This document shows, one piece after another, positions 8,400 to 15,485 of a stretch of DNA of 16,740 nucleotides; within the stretch, counting starts at the first letter, position 1; every line of letters starts with the position of its first letter. The stretch is from the NCBI GenBank assembly GCA_030044695.1, contig JASIDM010000067.1:1-16740 (forward strand). Reading direction: 5' to 3'. This DNA is from Thermoplasmata archaeon (GTDB taxonomy: Archaea; Thermoplasmatota; Thermoplasmata; Lutacidiplasmatales; UBA184). A model generated the notes under the pieces. The model saw only the letters and a list, made by a program, of their open reading frames with translations, was not told the DNA's origin and did not search any database. Position numbers and translations under genes: made by a program.

Positions 8400-9156
8400 C
8401 CTCTTCCGGCTGATCTACCGGAACACCCGGGTCAACACCGACCCGGGCAGCCTCGTCATCCTCCTGGGCCTACCGGCGATGTACCTCATCTTCTTCGGCT
8501 ACGGCTTCCAGTCTCTCGCCTCGGCGGCCGGCGGCTCGTCGCACAGCTACCTCGGGTTCCTCGCCCCGGGGATCATGTCGTTCCAGGCGGTGATGGCCGG
8601 AACGGTCGGCGGCAGCATGCTCTGGTCGGACCGGCGCTGGGGGATGCTCGCCCAGCTGCTCGTCGGTCCGTTCACCCGGACGGAGTACCTGTTCGGGATC
8701 ATGTTCACCTCGCTGCTCTGGGGGCTCGGGGGCGCGGCGGTGATGCTCGCGCTGGCCGTCGTCCTGCTGGGCCCGGGGACGCTCACCGTCGTGGGGGGGC
8801 TCGCGATCTTCGGCGCGATCGCCCTCGGCTCGATCTTCTTCGGCTCGACGATGCTCCTGCTCGCGGCGTACCTGAAGTCCAACACCGCCTACAACAGCGT
8901 GCAGATCCTGCTGATCTTCTTCGTCAACTTCGCCTCGACGGTCTTCTACGGCTACACGCCAGGGCTCCCGACCCCGCTGAAGGTGCTGTTCCTCCTCAAC
9001 CCGCTCACCTACATCGCCGACACGGCGCGCGCCGGCTACCAAGCGAGCCTCTCCGCCCACAACGGGCTCGAGATGCTCGTCCTGGTCGTCGAGACCGTGG
9101 TCGTCCTCGTGCTCGCGACCCGCGCCTACCTCCGTTCGGACGTCTCCATGGAATGA
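8386..9156 (+). CDS. ABC-2 type transporter permease, start unclear
   Basis: Membrane partner of the preceding ATPase, about 256 residues with roughly six membrane segments. The family-like N-terminus (NLFRLIYRNTRVNTDPGS) begins upstream of the first ATG (8479), and that ATG falls inside the first membrane segment (LVILLGLPAMYLIFFGYGF). Between the in-frame stop at 8257-8259 and 8479 there is no ATG, GTG or TTG. A CTG at 8386 follows gggggagg (8375-8382) by only 3 bp and is given here as a best guess. Later features include GTVGGSMLWSDRRWGML, the cytosolic loop typical of the family, and LLNPLTYIADTARAGY near the end. A sequence error or frameshift in the G-run at 8374-8379 is an alternative and would join it to the ATPase. 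Confidence 0.85.
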   Translation: MPVPNLFRLIYRNTRVNTDPGSLVILLGLPAMYLIFFGYGFQSLASAAGGSSHSYLGFLAPGIMSFQAVMAGTVGGSMLWSDRRWGMLAQLLVGPFTRTEYLFGIMFTSLLWGLGGAAVMLALAVVLLGPGTLTVVGGLAIFGAIALGSIFFGSTMLLLAAYLKSNTAYNSVQILLIFFVNFASTVFYGYTPGLPTPLKVLFLLNPLTYIADTARAGYQASLSAHNGLEMLVLVVETVVVLVLATRAYLRSDVSME

Positions 9157-9273
9157 GCCCGGTCAAGGGGACCGAGCGCAAGTGCCGTTAAGGCGCCCAT
9201 CGCCCCTACCGAGACTCGGGGCCGCGAGGCGGCCTTTGGAGAAGGGCCCACGGTCGATGTTGAACGCTGCGCC
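9157..9273. other. Short gap between permease and DUF1697 gene
   Basis: 117 bp without a gene. An AT-richer patch ccgttaagg (9184-9192) could be a weak promoter element for the DUF1697 gene. A short complementary pair is seen in cccctaccgagactcgggg (9203-9221). No clear terminator is present. Confidence 0.25.
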
Positions 9274-9819
9274 GTGCTGCTCCGGGCGGTCAACGTCGCG
9301 GGCCGCCCGTTGAAGATGGAGCGGCTCCGAGAGGTGCTCCAGCGGGCCGGGGCGACCGATATCCTCACGATCGGAGCGTCCGGCAACGCGGTGCTCCGTC
9401 CTCCGGCCGAGAGCGATCCGAAGGGCACGGAGCGGACGATCGAACAGGCGCTGGCGTCGGGAGCTGGGCTCCGGACCGAAGTGTTCGTCCGCACCGCCAG
9501 CGAGTGGAAGGAGGTCGTGCGACGTAACCCCTACCCCGACGCGGCCCGCACCGACCCGGCGCACCTCGTGGTGACCTTCCTGAGGGCGACCCCGCCCGCT
9601 TCTGGGTGGGCCTCGCTCAGGGAATCCATCGTTGGTCGGGAGATGGTCGCGCCGGGCAGCCGTCACGCCTACATCGTCTATCCCGACGGGATCGGGCGCT
9701 CCCGCCTGACGGCCGTCGCGATCGAGCGGCAGCTCGGATGCTCGGGGACCAGCCGTAACTGGAACACGGTCCTTAGGATCGGAGCGGAACTCGGACCGGC
9801 CGAGTCGCCCCGGGCCTAG
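9274..9819 (+). CDS. DUF1697 family protein
   Basis: A 181-residue soluble protein of the DUF1697 family, whose function is not known. The family opens with a strand like ALLRGINVGG; here it is VLLRAVNVAGR, followed by MERLREVLQRAGATDILTIGASGNAVLR, which fits the usual L..LGF.DV.T...SGN.VF pattern. Further matches are NPYPDA, HLVVTFL, and SRNWNTVLRI near the end, where the family has TxRNWxTVxKL. GTG 9274 is the only nearby standard start in frame. It leaves a very short N-terminus, and the residues just before it (ERCA) would also suit the family, so the true start may be slightly upstream at a non-standard codon. The stop codon overlaps the stop of the convergent gene. Confidence 0.85.
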   Translation: MLLRAVNVAGRPLKMERLREVLQRAGATDILTIGASGNAVLRPPAESDPKGTERTIEQALASGAGLRTEVFVRTASEWKEVVRRNPYPDAARTDPAHLVVTFLRATPPASGWASLRESIVGREMVAPGSRHAYIVYPDGIGRSRLTAVAIERQLGCSGTSRNWNTVLRIGAELGPAESPRA

Positions 9820-11213
9820 CGGAAGCCGGCGATCGGACGTCCTTGGATCTCCGGCGGGACTGGCGCGCCCAGGAGATCGAGGACGGTCGGTCCGATGTCG
9901 ATCAGCCGCTCCGTGGGACCGACGGTCCCTCGTCCCTGCGCGGGGTCGCTGATCGCGTAGACCCCGTCGAACGAGTGGACTGAGTCGTCCGGTCCGGTGT
10001 CGTTCTCGGCGAGGTAGAGGGTGTCGTAGCCGAGGGTCCCAGCCGAACGCCAGGCGGCGTTGGCGAAGTAGACCATCAGGTCGGGGCTGTCGCCGCGCAC
10101 CTGACGGTAGATCATCTTCGGGACCCGGACGTCGACCCCGAGGGGGCGACCGTCGGGCCCTCGGATCCCTTGGAGCTCCCGGGTCAGTTGAGCCTCGAAC
10201 TCCGGCACGTCCCGGGCGGCGAGACGCCCCTCGGGCTCGCGGCCCTTCACGTTGTAGAAGATCCGCGCGTAGTAGCCGCCGGCCCCCCACGCCCGGGTCT
10301 TTCCCCAGTCGATGGACGCCTCCTCGAGCGGCGTCCCCGGCTTCGGGCGGGGGCCCTTCAAGGTGAGGTGCCCCTGCTGGATCAGCCACTCGTTGATGCA
10401 GAAGCAGCCCTGCATCGCCTGGCTGCCGTGGTCGGAGACGACGAGGACCCGGACGTCGTCGGGGATCTCGTCCAGCCACGCCCCGATCCCGGCGTCGAGC
10501 CGGCGGTAGTACTGCTCGGCGACCTCCCGGAACTTGGGGTTCTCCTCGTAGCGCGGATGGCGGGGGTCGAAGTACTTCCAGAAGGTGTGGTGGAGCCGGT
10601 CCGGCCCGATCTCGTGGAGGGCGAAGAAGTCCCACCGCTCCTTCTTCCACAGGTGCCGGGCGACGGCGAGATGCTGGCGGGTCATCTCGAGCAGCTCTCG
10701 GGCGATCCGGTCGCGATCATCGGCGCGGAACGTCACGTCGAAGGTGTAGCCGCCGCCCGCGGTCCGGATCTCCTCCGCGAGCGACGGTGGGGAGACGAAG
10801 TCCCGGGCCCCGTCCGGCGTGAGGAAGTCGGAGATGTAGACGCCGTTGACGGTCGGAGGAGGGTACCCCGGGGGCATCCCCATGACGGCGACCCTCCGGC
10901 CCAGGCGGGAGAGGCGGTCCCAGACCATCGGCTGGAGGAGCGTCCGCGACGACGGCACGTACTGATCGAAGTACGTCCCGGGCCGGCGGTGGCGGAAGCC
11001 GTAGATCCCGAGGGAGCCCGGGTCCATCCCCGAGAACATCACGGCCCACGCAGGGACGGTGATCGGGGGGTCGATCGTGCGCAGGGTACCTCGGACCGAT
11101 CGCGCGAGGAGCTCGTTCAGCCTCGGGGTGAACGGACGGAACCGCTCGTTGAGGGTCCACGGGGACGCCGAGTCGAGCCCGATGACCACGACACGGGGTC
11201 CCGACGCCGGCAC
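9816..11213 (-). CDS. AlkP-superfamily phosphohydrolase/phosphodiesterase (COG3379 type)
   Basis: A 465-residue metal-dependent hydrolase of the alkaline phosphatase superfamily, type I phosphodiesterase branch. The first metal ligand is in VVVIGLDSAS (Asp14), and the nucleophile is probably Thr52 in PPITVPAWAVMFSG. Further metal ligands are expected in HEIGPDRLHHTFWKYFD (Asp205, His208/209), VVSDHGS (Asp261, His262) and the C-terminal SVHSFDGVYAI. The substrate is unknown; candidates are phosphodiesters, nucleotides or phosphonates. No signal peptide is visible, so it is probably cytosolic. GTG 11213 is chosen because the TATA box centred at 11240 lies 27 bp upstream, the spacing of a leaderless archaeal transcript; GTG 11228 would lie before the expected transcript start. 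It ends against the convergent DUF1697 gene. Confidence 0.88.
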   Translation of the reverse strand: MPASGPRVVVIGLDSASPWTLNERFRPFTPRLNELLARSVRGTLRTIDPPITVPAWAVMFSGMDPGSLGIYGFRHRRPGTYFDQYVPSSRTLLQPMVWDRLSRLGRRVAVMGMPPGYPPPTVNGVYISDFLTPDGARDFVSPPSLAEEIRTAGGGYTFDVTFRADDRDRIARELLEMTRQHLAVARHLWKKERWDFFALHEIGPDRLHHTFWKYFDPRHPRYEENPKFREVAEQYYRRLDAGIGAWLDEIPDDVRVLVVSDHGSQAMQGCFCINEWLIQQGHLTLKGPRPKPGTPLEEASIDWGKTRAWGAGGYYARIFYNVKGREPEGRLAARDVPEFEAQLTRELQGIRGPDGRPLGVDVRVPKMIYRQVRGDSPDLMVYFANAAWRSAGTLGYDTLYLAENDTGPDDSVHSFDGVYAISDPAQGRGTVGPTERLIDIGPTVLDLLGAPVPPEIQGRPIAGFR

Positions 11214-11228
11214 GGCGCCGCGAGCCAC

Positions 11229-11477
11229 GACGCTGATATAAAATCGGGCGGCTCGGACGGGATGTCGGGCCGCCGGACCGTGGATCGGGCGTTCCCGGGC
11301 CGCGGCGGACCTTCGTGAGACCACGGTCGGTCCGGGACCGCGTCCCGTGCTAGGATTGCTGACGGGCAGAGCGGGCGCGTTGTTCCGGGAGTATACCATA
11401 TTATATCGGGTTCCGATTCCGCGCTCGCAGCAGTCCGCGGAGACGATCCGTGGGGCCGGGGGGGGAGGGACGCGCAG
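11229..11477. promoter_or_regulatory. Divergent control region with a second TATA-like island
   Basis: About 250 bp between the phosphohydrolase and the HTH regulator. Besides the minus-strand TATA box it holds an AT-rich island gtataccatattatat at 11391-11406, which fits a TATA box for the plus-strand HTH gene with a start of transcription near 11430. The island contains the palindrome gtatac. A near-perfect inverted repeat cggtccgggaccg lies at 11328-11340 and could be an operator, perhaps for the HTH protein itself; that last point is a guess. Confidence 0.5.
11236..11244 (-). promoter_or_regulatory. TATA box of the phosphohydrolase gene
   Basis: On the minus strand this reads attttatat, a clear archaeal TATA element in very GC-rich surroundings. 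Its centre is about 27 bp before GTG 11213, so transcription would begin at or next to the start codon (leaderless). The frame stays open upstream of the TATA box, which explains why a naive start call would be far too long. Confidence 0.7.
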
Positions 11478-12059
11478 CTGCCAGCCAGGGGCGGTCAGCA
11501 ACGCTACCGTACGAAGCTGGAGGTCCTGGGGGACTTCCTGGGCGCGGTCCGCCGCTCGCCCCGCAAGACGCGCATCGTCGGGCTGGCGAACCTCAACCCG
11601 ACGTCGTTCGATAAGTACCTCGGGCTCTGCGTCTGCCTCGACCTCGTCGAGGCTCGATCCGGCGGCTACTACCTCACCACGCGCGCGGCCGGCGCGCTCG
11701 ACGCCCTCGCGCGACTGGTCGCCAAGAGCTCGGAGACGGACCGCGCGGTCGACGAGCTGCGCCGGATCCTCGGCACCCCGTCCGATCCCGAGGGCGACGA
11801 GCTCACGCTCCGATGGATCTCCCGGCAGGCCTGGAGCGAGCTCGCGCTGTCGCTTCCCGGGGACCCGGCCCCTCGCGCCGTGCCCCCGCTGATCGCTCCC
11901 GCGTCGCCCCGGCCCTCCCCGCACACGTCGGGGGGATGGAGCGAACGACCGGGACCGCCGGGGCCCCGCCCGCCGGCCGAGCGGTCGCCCCTGCCGCCGG
12001 AGGTCCGGCTGTTGACCCCCGACCGGGTGCTCGCTCCCCGACGGCGACGGAGGCGCTGA
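11478..12059 (+). CDS. Archaeal winged-helix regulator (HTH_45-like), non-standard start
   Basis: The frame ending at the tga 12057-12059 gives a protein of about 193 residues whose N-terminal ~75 residues look like an archaeal HTH_45 winged helix: RYRTKLEVLGDFLGAV, then a helix-turn-helix RIVGLANLNPTSFDKYLGLC, and a wing strand GGYYLTTRAAGALDAL. The rest has two short predicted helices (DRAVDELRRIL, TLRWISRQAWSELAL) and a Pro/Arg-rich tail. No ATG, GTG or TTG lies in frame for over 130 bp upstream. CTG 11478 follows ggagg (11464-11468) by 9 bp and is the best candidate; a frameshift in the G-run at 11458-11465, which would bring GTG 11450 into frame, is the alternative. It lies 6 bp ahead of the signal-peptidase gene, so it probably regulates this locus. 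Confidence 0.75.
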   Translation: MPARGGQQRYRTKLEVLGDFLGAVRRSPRKTRIVGLANLNPTSFDKYLGLCVCLDLVEARSGGYYLTTRAAGALDALARLVAKSSETDRAVDELRRILGTPSDPEGDELTLRWISRQAWSELALSLPGDPAPRAVPPLIAPASPRPSPHTSGGWSERPGPPGPRPPAERSPLPPEVRLLTPDRVLAPRRRRRR

Positions 12060-12065
12060 GCTCGC

Positions 12066-13412
12066 ATGCTCGCGCCCGGGCCCCGCGCCGTCGCGCCGGG
12101 CCAGCCCCGACCGCCCTCGCGCTGGGAGCTCGCCCTCCCGCTCGCGATCGCCCTCGTGGCCATCACCCTGGCCCAGGGACTGTTCGTCTTGGACCCCTCC
12201 CTCTCTCCCTGGGGCTCGGACGTCGCCCTCGTCGGATTGCAGCTCGCGCTCATCGGCCTCGTCGTCCTCGGGCTCGCCCTCGAGCGACGACCGGCCCGGG
12301 ACGCAGGGCTCGTGCTGCGCGAGCCGACCGTCGTCGCCGTCGGGTTCGCGTCGCTGGTGGTCCTGCTCTGGCTGGCGGTCCAGCTCGACCCCGGATTCTT
12401 CCTCGGATTCGGCCGGACCCCCCTCGTATCGCCGTTCGCGTTCGGGTACCTGCTGCTCCTCGCCCCGCTGATGGCGTTCGCCCAGGTGCTGCTCTTCGTG
12501 GGGTACCTGTTCCGCGCGCTCAGCCGGGTCCTCGCGTTCCCGACGGCGCTGCTGATCTCCGCCGGCGCCTTCGGCGGATTCTCGACGAACCTCCCGGCCG
12601 TGCTGTCCCTCGGCGGGGCCGGCGCGGTAGACCTCGTCCTCCGCTCCGGCGTCGAGTCGTTCGTCCTCGGCATGGTCCTCGCGGTCTACGCCTACAAGGC
12701 GCGCTGGGGGATCCTCGGCCCGGTGACGTTCGCTTCCGCCTACTTCGCCCTCGCGACCCTGCTCCCCTGGGGGGTCACCTACCCGAACTGGGAGTACGCC
12801 TTCGCCACCGAGCTCACGGGCCTCGCCATCCTCCTCGTCGTGATCGGCCTCGCCCTCCGGGAACCCCGGCAGCAGGCCCGCCAGTACCTCGGGGAGGAGT
12901 TCGGCCCTCGCCGGCTACGGTTCCGGGCGCGGACCCGTGAACCGGAGGCGCTCCGCGGGCCGCTGGGGAGCGCGGCGGTCGTCGGCGTCGTGGTGATCAC
13001 GCTCGGCTACGGCCTCCCGACGGTCCTCGGCGTCTCGCAGCCGATCCTCGCCATCGCCACCGGCAGCATGACGCCGACGCTGCCCCGAGGCGAGCTCGTC
13101 GTGATCCACCACGTGGCGCCCCAGGCGATCAAGGTCGGGACGATCATCGCCTTCCACGTCAGCTGCCTGCCGGCGCCGACCGTCCATCGCGTGATCAAGA
13201 TCGTCTCCGGGGGCCCGAACTGGGTCTTCCAGACCAAAGGGGACGCCAACCACGCCCAGGACCCTTGCACGGTGCCGTACGCCGACGTGATCGGGGCCCT
13301 TCTCGTCGCCGCGCCGTACGCCGGCTTCCTCATCTTGGACCCGCTGTTCGCCGGGGCCGTGATCGCCCTGCTCGCCGTCGTCGCCCTCGTGGGGCGGGAG
13401 GAGCGCGGGTGA
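12066..13412 (+). CDS. Signal peptidase I (Sec11/SipW type) fused to a degenerate CPBP-like membrane domain
   Basis: 448 residues. Residues ~20-265 form about eight membrane segments that resemble a CPBP protease domain without its catalytic residues: AQVLLFVGYLFRAL (139-152) stands where the family has AEELLFRGYLF, FGGFS (169-173) where it has FGLAH, and FVLGMVLAVYAYKARWGILGP (199-219) fits the third motif, with no His after it. Then another membrane segment (~302-322) leads into a signal peptidase of family S26: ATGSMTPTLPRGELVVI with nucleophile Ser334, TVHRV with His374 as base (His instead of bacterial Lys, as in Sec11 and SipW), and KGDAN...DP with Asp393 and Asp399. A C-terminal membrane segment ends it. 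A Shine-Dalgarno ggagg lies at 12049-12053. Three SipW-type substrates lie downstream, so these are its probable targets. Confidence 0.9.
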   Translation: MLAPGPRAVAPGQPRPPSRWELALPLAIALVAITLAQGLFVLDPSLSPWGSDVALVGLQLALIGLVVLGLALERRPARDAGLVLREPTVVAVGFASLVVLLWLAVQLDPGFFLGFGRTPLVSPFAFGYLLLLAPLMAFAQVLLFVGYLFRALSRVLAFPTALLISAGAFGGFSTNLPAVLSLGGAGAVDLVLRSGVESFVLGMVLAVYAYKARWGILGPVTFASAYFALATLLPWGVTYPNWEYAFATELTGLAILLVVIGLALREPRQQARQYLGEEFGPRRLRFRARTREPEALRGPLGSAAVVGVVVITLGYGLPTVLGVSQPILAIATGSMTPTLPRGELVVIHHVAPQAIKVGTIIAFHVSCLPAPTVHRVIKIVSGGPNWVFQTKGDANHAQDPCTVPYADVIGALLVAAPYAGFLILDPLFAGAVIALLAVVALVGREERG

Positions 13413-14737
13413 GACCGTCGGTCCGTCTCCACCGCCTCGCGGCGATCCTGCTGGTCGTCTTCCTCCTGACGACGGTCTGGGCGGCGTACTACCTCTACGC
13501 CGAGACCCATCCGACCGGCGGGGCTCCGAGCTCGACGGTCGTCGCGACGTACGCCGAGGCCGGAGCGAACTCCTTCGCGGCCGCGCTGCGACCGAGCGAG
13601 CTGTACAACAACTCCACGGAGATCTACGGCGGGAACGTCACCCTGTTCACGGCGATCACGACGTGGGTCAACGTGAGCCTCCTGTACCTGCTCACGGTGA
13701 ATCGGACCGCCTCGATCCAGGTGAACGAGTCGTTCGTCGTCACCTTGTCCACGTCGGCCTGGTCGAAGACCCTCTACACCGTCACGAACGGGACGATCGT
13801 CCCGGCGACGAGCGCGGTCGCCCTGGAGACCCGCTATTCCGTGAACATCAGCGCGGTGGTCGCCCTCGCCCAGACGATCGGCACGGAGCTGGGGTACCCC
13901 TCGGTGACCTTCGCCCTCACGCTGCAGCCGACGTACGCGAGCTCGATCGTCGTCGGGGCGGCGACGGAGGCGATCAGCTCGACGCCGGTGTTCAACCTCA
14001 CGTTCTCCGGCGCCACCGTGCGCCCGGGCGGCCTCGACTACCGCGCTAGCGGCGAGCTCGCGGTCCCGGCCCCGTCGTCCACCTCCTCGCCGAACGCCGC
14101 CGTGGCGATCGTCGCCTTGCTCGCGTCGGCCGGCGGGCTGGGCGGGAGCGCCTACGTCGCGACCCGCCGGCCCGATGAGCCCGAGCTGGCGCCGCTCGGC
14201 GAGCTCCTCGACCCGTACGCCGAGGCCGTCGCCGAGACCGGCCCGCTGCCGGTCGGGGCGACCGTGGTGCCGATCGGCCGGCTCGTCGACCTCGTCAAGG
14301 TCGCCGACACCCTCGGCAAGCCGATCCTGAGGCCGAGCGTCGGCGCGGACCTCCCTCCGGAGCTGGTGGTCCTGGACGGCGGGGTCGCCTACCGCTACCG
14401 GCACGGGGAGGTGCCGAGCGGACCGACGCCGGCCCCGACGGCGTCCGGGAACGCTCCGGCGGCGGCCGCCGCCGGCGAGCCCGAGGCGAACCCGGTCGCC
14501 GCGGTGCTGATCGAGCGGCTCCGGAACGAGACCGAGCGGCTCCGCACGGCCCAGCTCGAGCCGTGGCTCTCGGGCGTCGCGACGGACCTCGCCCGTCGGT
14601 CGATCGACCGGCTGCGGAACCGGCAGTACGAAGAGGCGACGAAGGCGATCGACGGGCTCTCCCGACTGCTGACCGACGCCGCCCTCGTCGCCCCGGAACG
14701 CAACCGCGCGCGGGCCCGTCGGCGCGAGCGATCGTAG
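13409..14737 (+). CDS. DUF5305-like membrane protein
   Basis: 442 residues. GTG 13409 overlaps the tga of the peptidase gene (GTGA) and is preceded by ggagga, so the two are translationally coupled. A signal or anchor segment lies at residues ~10-30 (AAILLVVFLLTTVWAAYYLY), followed by an outside beta-rich domain with many N-x-S/T sequons, another membrane segment at ~230-250, and a cytosolic part. The motif ALRPSELYNNSTEIYGGNVTLF in the outside domain, and LVDLVKVADTLGKPIL followed by VVLDGGVAYRY in the cytosolic part, resemble DUF5305, a family often found beside signal peptidases and SipW-type substrates in haloarchaea. The cytosolic part continues with an Ala/Gly/Pro-rich linker and a helical, Arg-rich tail. 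Its role is unknown; it may help or anchor the fibre proteins. Confidence 0.72.
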   Translation: MRPSVRLHRLAAILLVVFLLTTVWAAYYLYAETHPTGGAPSSTVVATYAEAGANSFAAALRPSELYNNSTEIYGGNVTLFTAITTWVNVSLLYLLTVNRTASIQVNESFVVTLSTSAWSKTLYTVTNGTIVPATSAVALETRYSVNISAVVALAQTIGTELGYPSVTFALTLQPTYASSIVVGAATEAISSTPVFNLTFSGATVRPGGLDYRASGELAVPAPSSTSSPNAAVAIVALLASAGGLGGSAYVATRRPDEPELAPLGELLDPYAEAVAETGPLPVGATVVPIGRLVDLVKVADTLGKPILRPSVGADLPPELVVLDGGVAYRYRHGEVPSGPTPAPTASGNAPAAAAAGEPEANPVAAVLIERLRNETERLRTAQLEPWLSGVATDLARRSIDRLRNRQYEEATKAIDGLSRLLTDAALVAPERNRARARRRERS

Positions 14738-14810
14738 CGGAGATCCCGGCGGTTGACCGCTACGAACCGGCGCGGTCGTAGAGATGACCGGCCGGCTTAG
14801 TTCGGACGGA

Positions 14811-14863
14811 GTTAACCTTCACCGGCCGATGGGCTGCCCGGGCCGTCTGGCCCACTAAGGAGA
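14811..14863 (+). promoter_or_regulatory. Promoter, leader hairpin and ribosome binding site of the first TasA-like gene
   Basis: In the 130-bp gap after the DUF5305-like gene, gttaacc (14811-14817) is a possible TATA element that would start transcription near 14840. There a perfect hairpin is found: gggcc (14840-14844), loop gtct, ggccc (14849-14853). A strong Shine-Dalgarno aaggaga (14857-14863) follows directly. This suggests separate, strong expression of the TasA-like gene. Another inverted pair, ctacga/tcgtag, lies at 14760-14780. Confidence 0.45.
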
Positions 14864-14867
14864 GCAG

Positions 14868-15431
14868 ATGGGGAAGCGACTGGTGATGGGACTTGTGGCG
14901 GTCGTGGCGGTCATCGCGCTCGGCGGCATCGGCTTCGCCGCCTTCAGCGCGACCGCGACGATCAACGGACAGGCGACCGCGGGGTCGTTCGGGTTGGTCT
15001 GGGGCTCGAGCCCCACGAACTCCCCGACGCAGATGGACAGCTCGGTCTGCAGCGCCGGGACGGCGAGCGGAGCGACCTGGTCCGGCCTCAGCGGGAGCTA
15101 CTTCGCGCCCGGCGACGGGTGCACCTTCGCCGACTCCCTGACGGTCACCGGCAACCTGCCGGGGACGATCTCGGAGTCGCTGACGGTCAGCGACACGGCG
15201 ATGGGCTGCGGACTGCAGTACTGGACCTACACCGACACGTTCGTCGGGGCCCAGACGTTCTCGAGCGGCCAGGCCAACGGCCCGGTGTCGGTCCCCAGCG
15301 GGACCGTCGCGGTGACCTCCGGGGAGGTCTTCAGCTTCGGCGGGACGTTCACGCTCACGAGCGGGGCGCCCAACGGCTGCCAGGGCGACGTGCTGTCGAT
15401 CTCGGTGACGATCACCGGCACCGCGACCTAG
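14868..15431 (+). CDS. TasA/camelysin-like secreted protein 1, SipW-type signal
   Basis: 187 residues. A basic start (MGKR), a hydrophobic core and the box GGIGFAAFSATATINGQA (residues 19-36) match the signals cut by SipW in TasA and camelysin, where the box is like GGGTWAAFND. The mature part is short, Gly/Ser/Thr-rich and beta-rich. YFAPGDGCTFADSLTVTGNLPG (79-99) fits the PGD...F...NxG segment of the TasA fold. Cysteines 61, 85, 114 and 171 match positions in the third paralogue. The end VTITGTAT is a strand. In the family such proteins become extracellular fibres or surface coats. It lies 130 bp after the DUF5305-like gene and 54 bp before the second paralogue. Confidence 0.8.
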   Translation: MGKRLVMGLVAVVAVIALGGIGFAAFSATATINGQATAGSFGLVWGSSPTNSPTQMDSSVCSAGTASGATWSGLSGSYFAPGDGCTFADSLTVTGNLPGTISESLTVSDTAMGCGLQYWTYTDTFVGAQTFSSGQANGPVSVPSGTVAVTSGEVFSFGGTFTLTSGAPNGCQGDVLSISVTITGTAT

Positions 15432-15470
15432 GCGGGCTCGAGGGACGATCGACCTCCTCCGGGAAAGGAA

Positions 15471-15482
15471 GGTAGGTAGGTA
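15471..15482 (+). repeat. Tandem GGTA repeat in the ribosome binding region of TasA-like gene 2
   Basis: Three copies of ggta in a row just upstream of GTG 15486, right after the purine-rich aaaggaa. Each unit carries a partial Shine-Dalgarno (agg), so several pairing registers with 16S rRNA are possible. Copy-number change here could tune expression. Confidence 0.5.
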
Positions 15483-15485
15483 CCT

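Noticed and set aside
9163..10650. Minus-strand frame of 495 codons
   Set aside because: Lies in the wrong frame of the phosphohydrolase and runs antisense over the DUF1697 gene.
11347..11892. Plus-strand frame of 181 codons
   Set aside because: Ser/Arg/Thr/Pro-rich shadow of the HTH regulator, which lies in the neighbouring frame with winged-helix motifs.
11214..11924. Upstream extension of the phosphohydrolase to a 702-residue protein
   Set aside because: The extension passes through the TATA box and the divergent region and is antisense to the HTH gene; no family match.
13007..14404. Minus-strand frame of 465 codons
   Set aside because: Antisense to the peptidase and DUF5305-like genes, with Arg/Asp/Gly-rich shadow composition.
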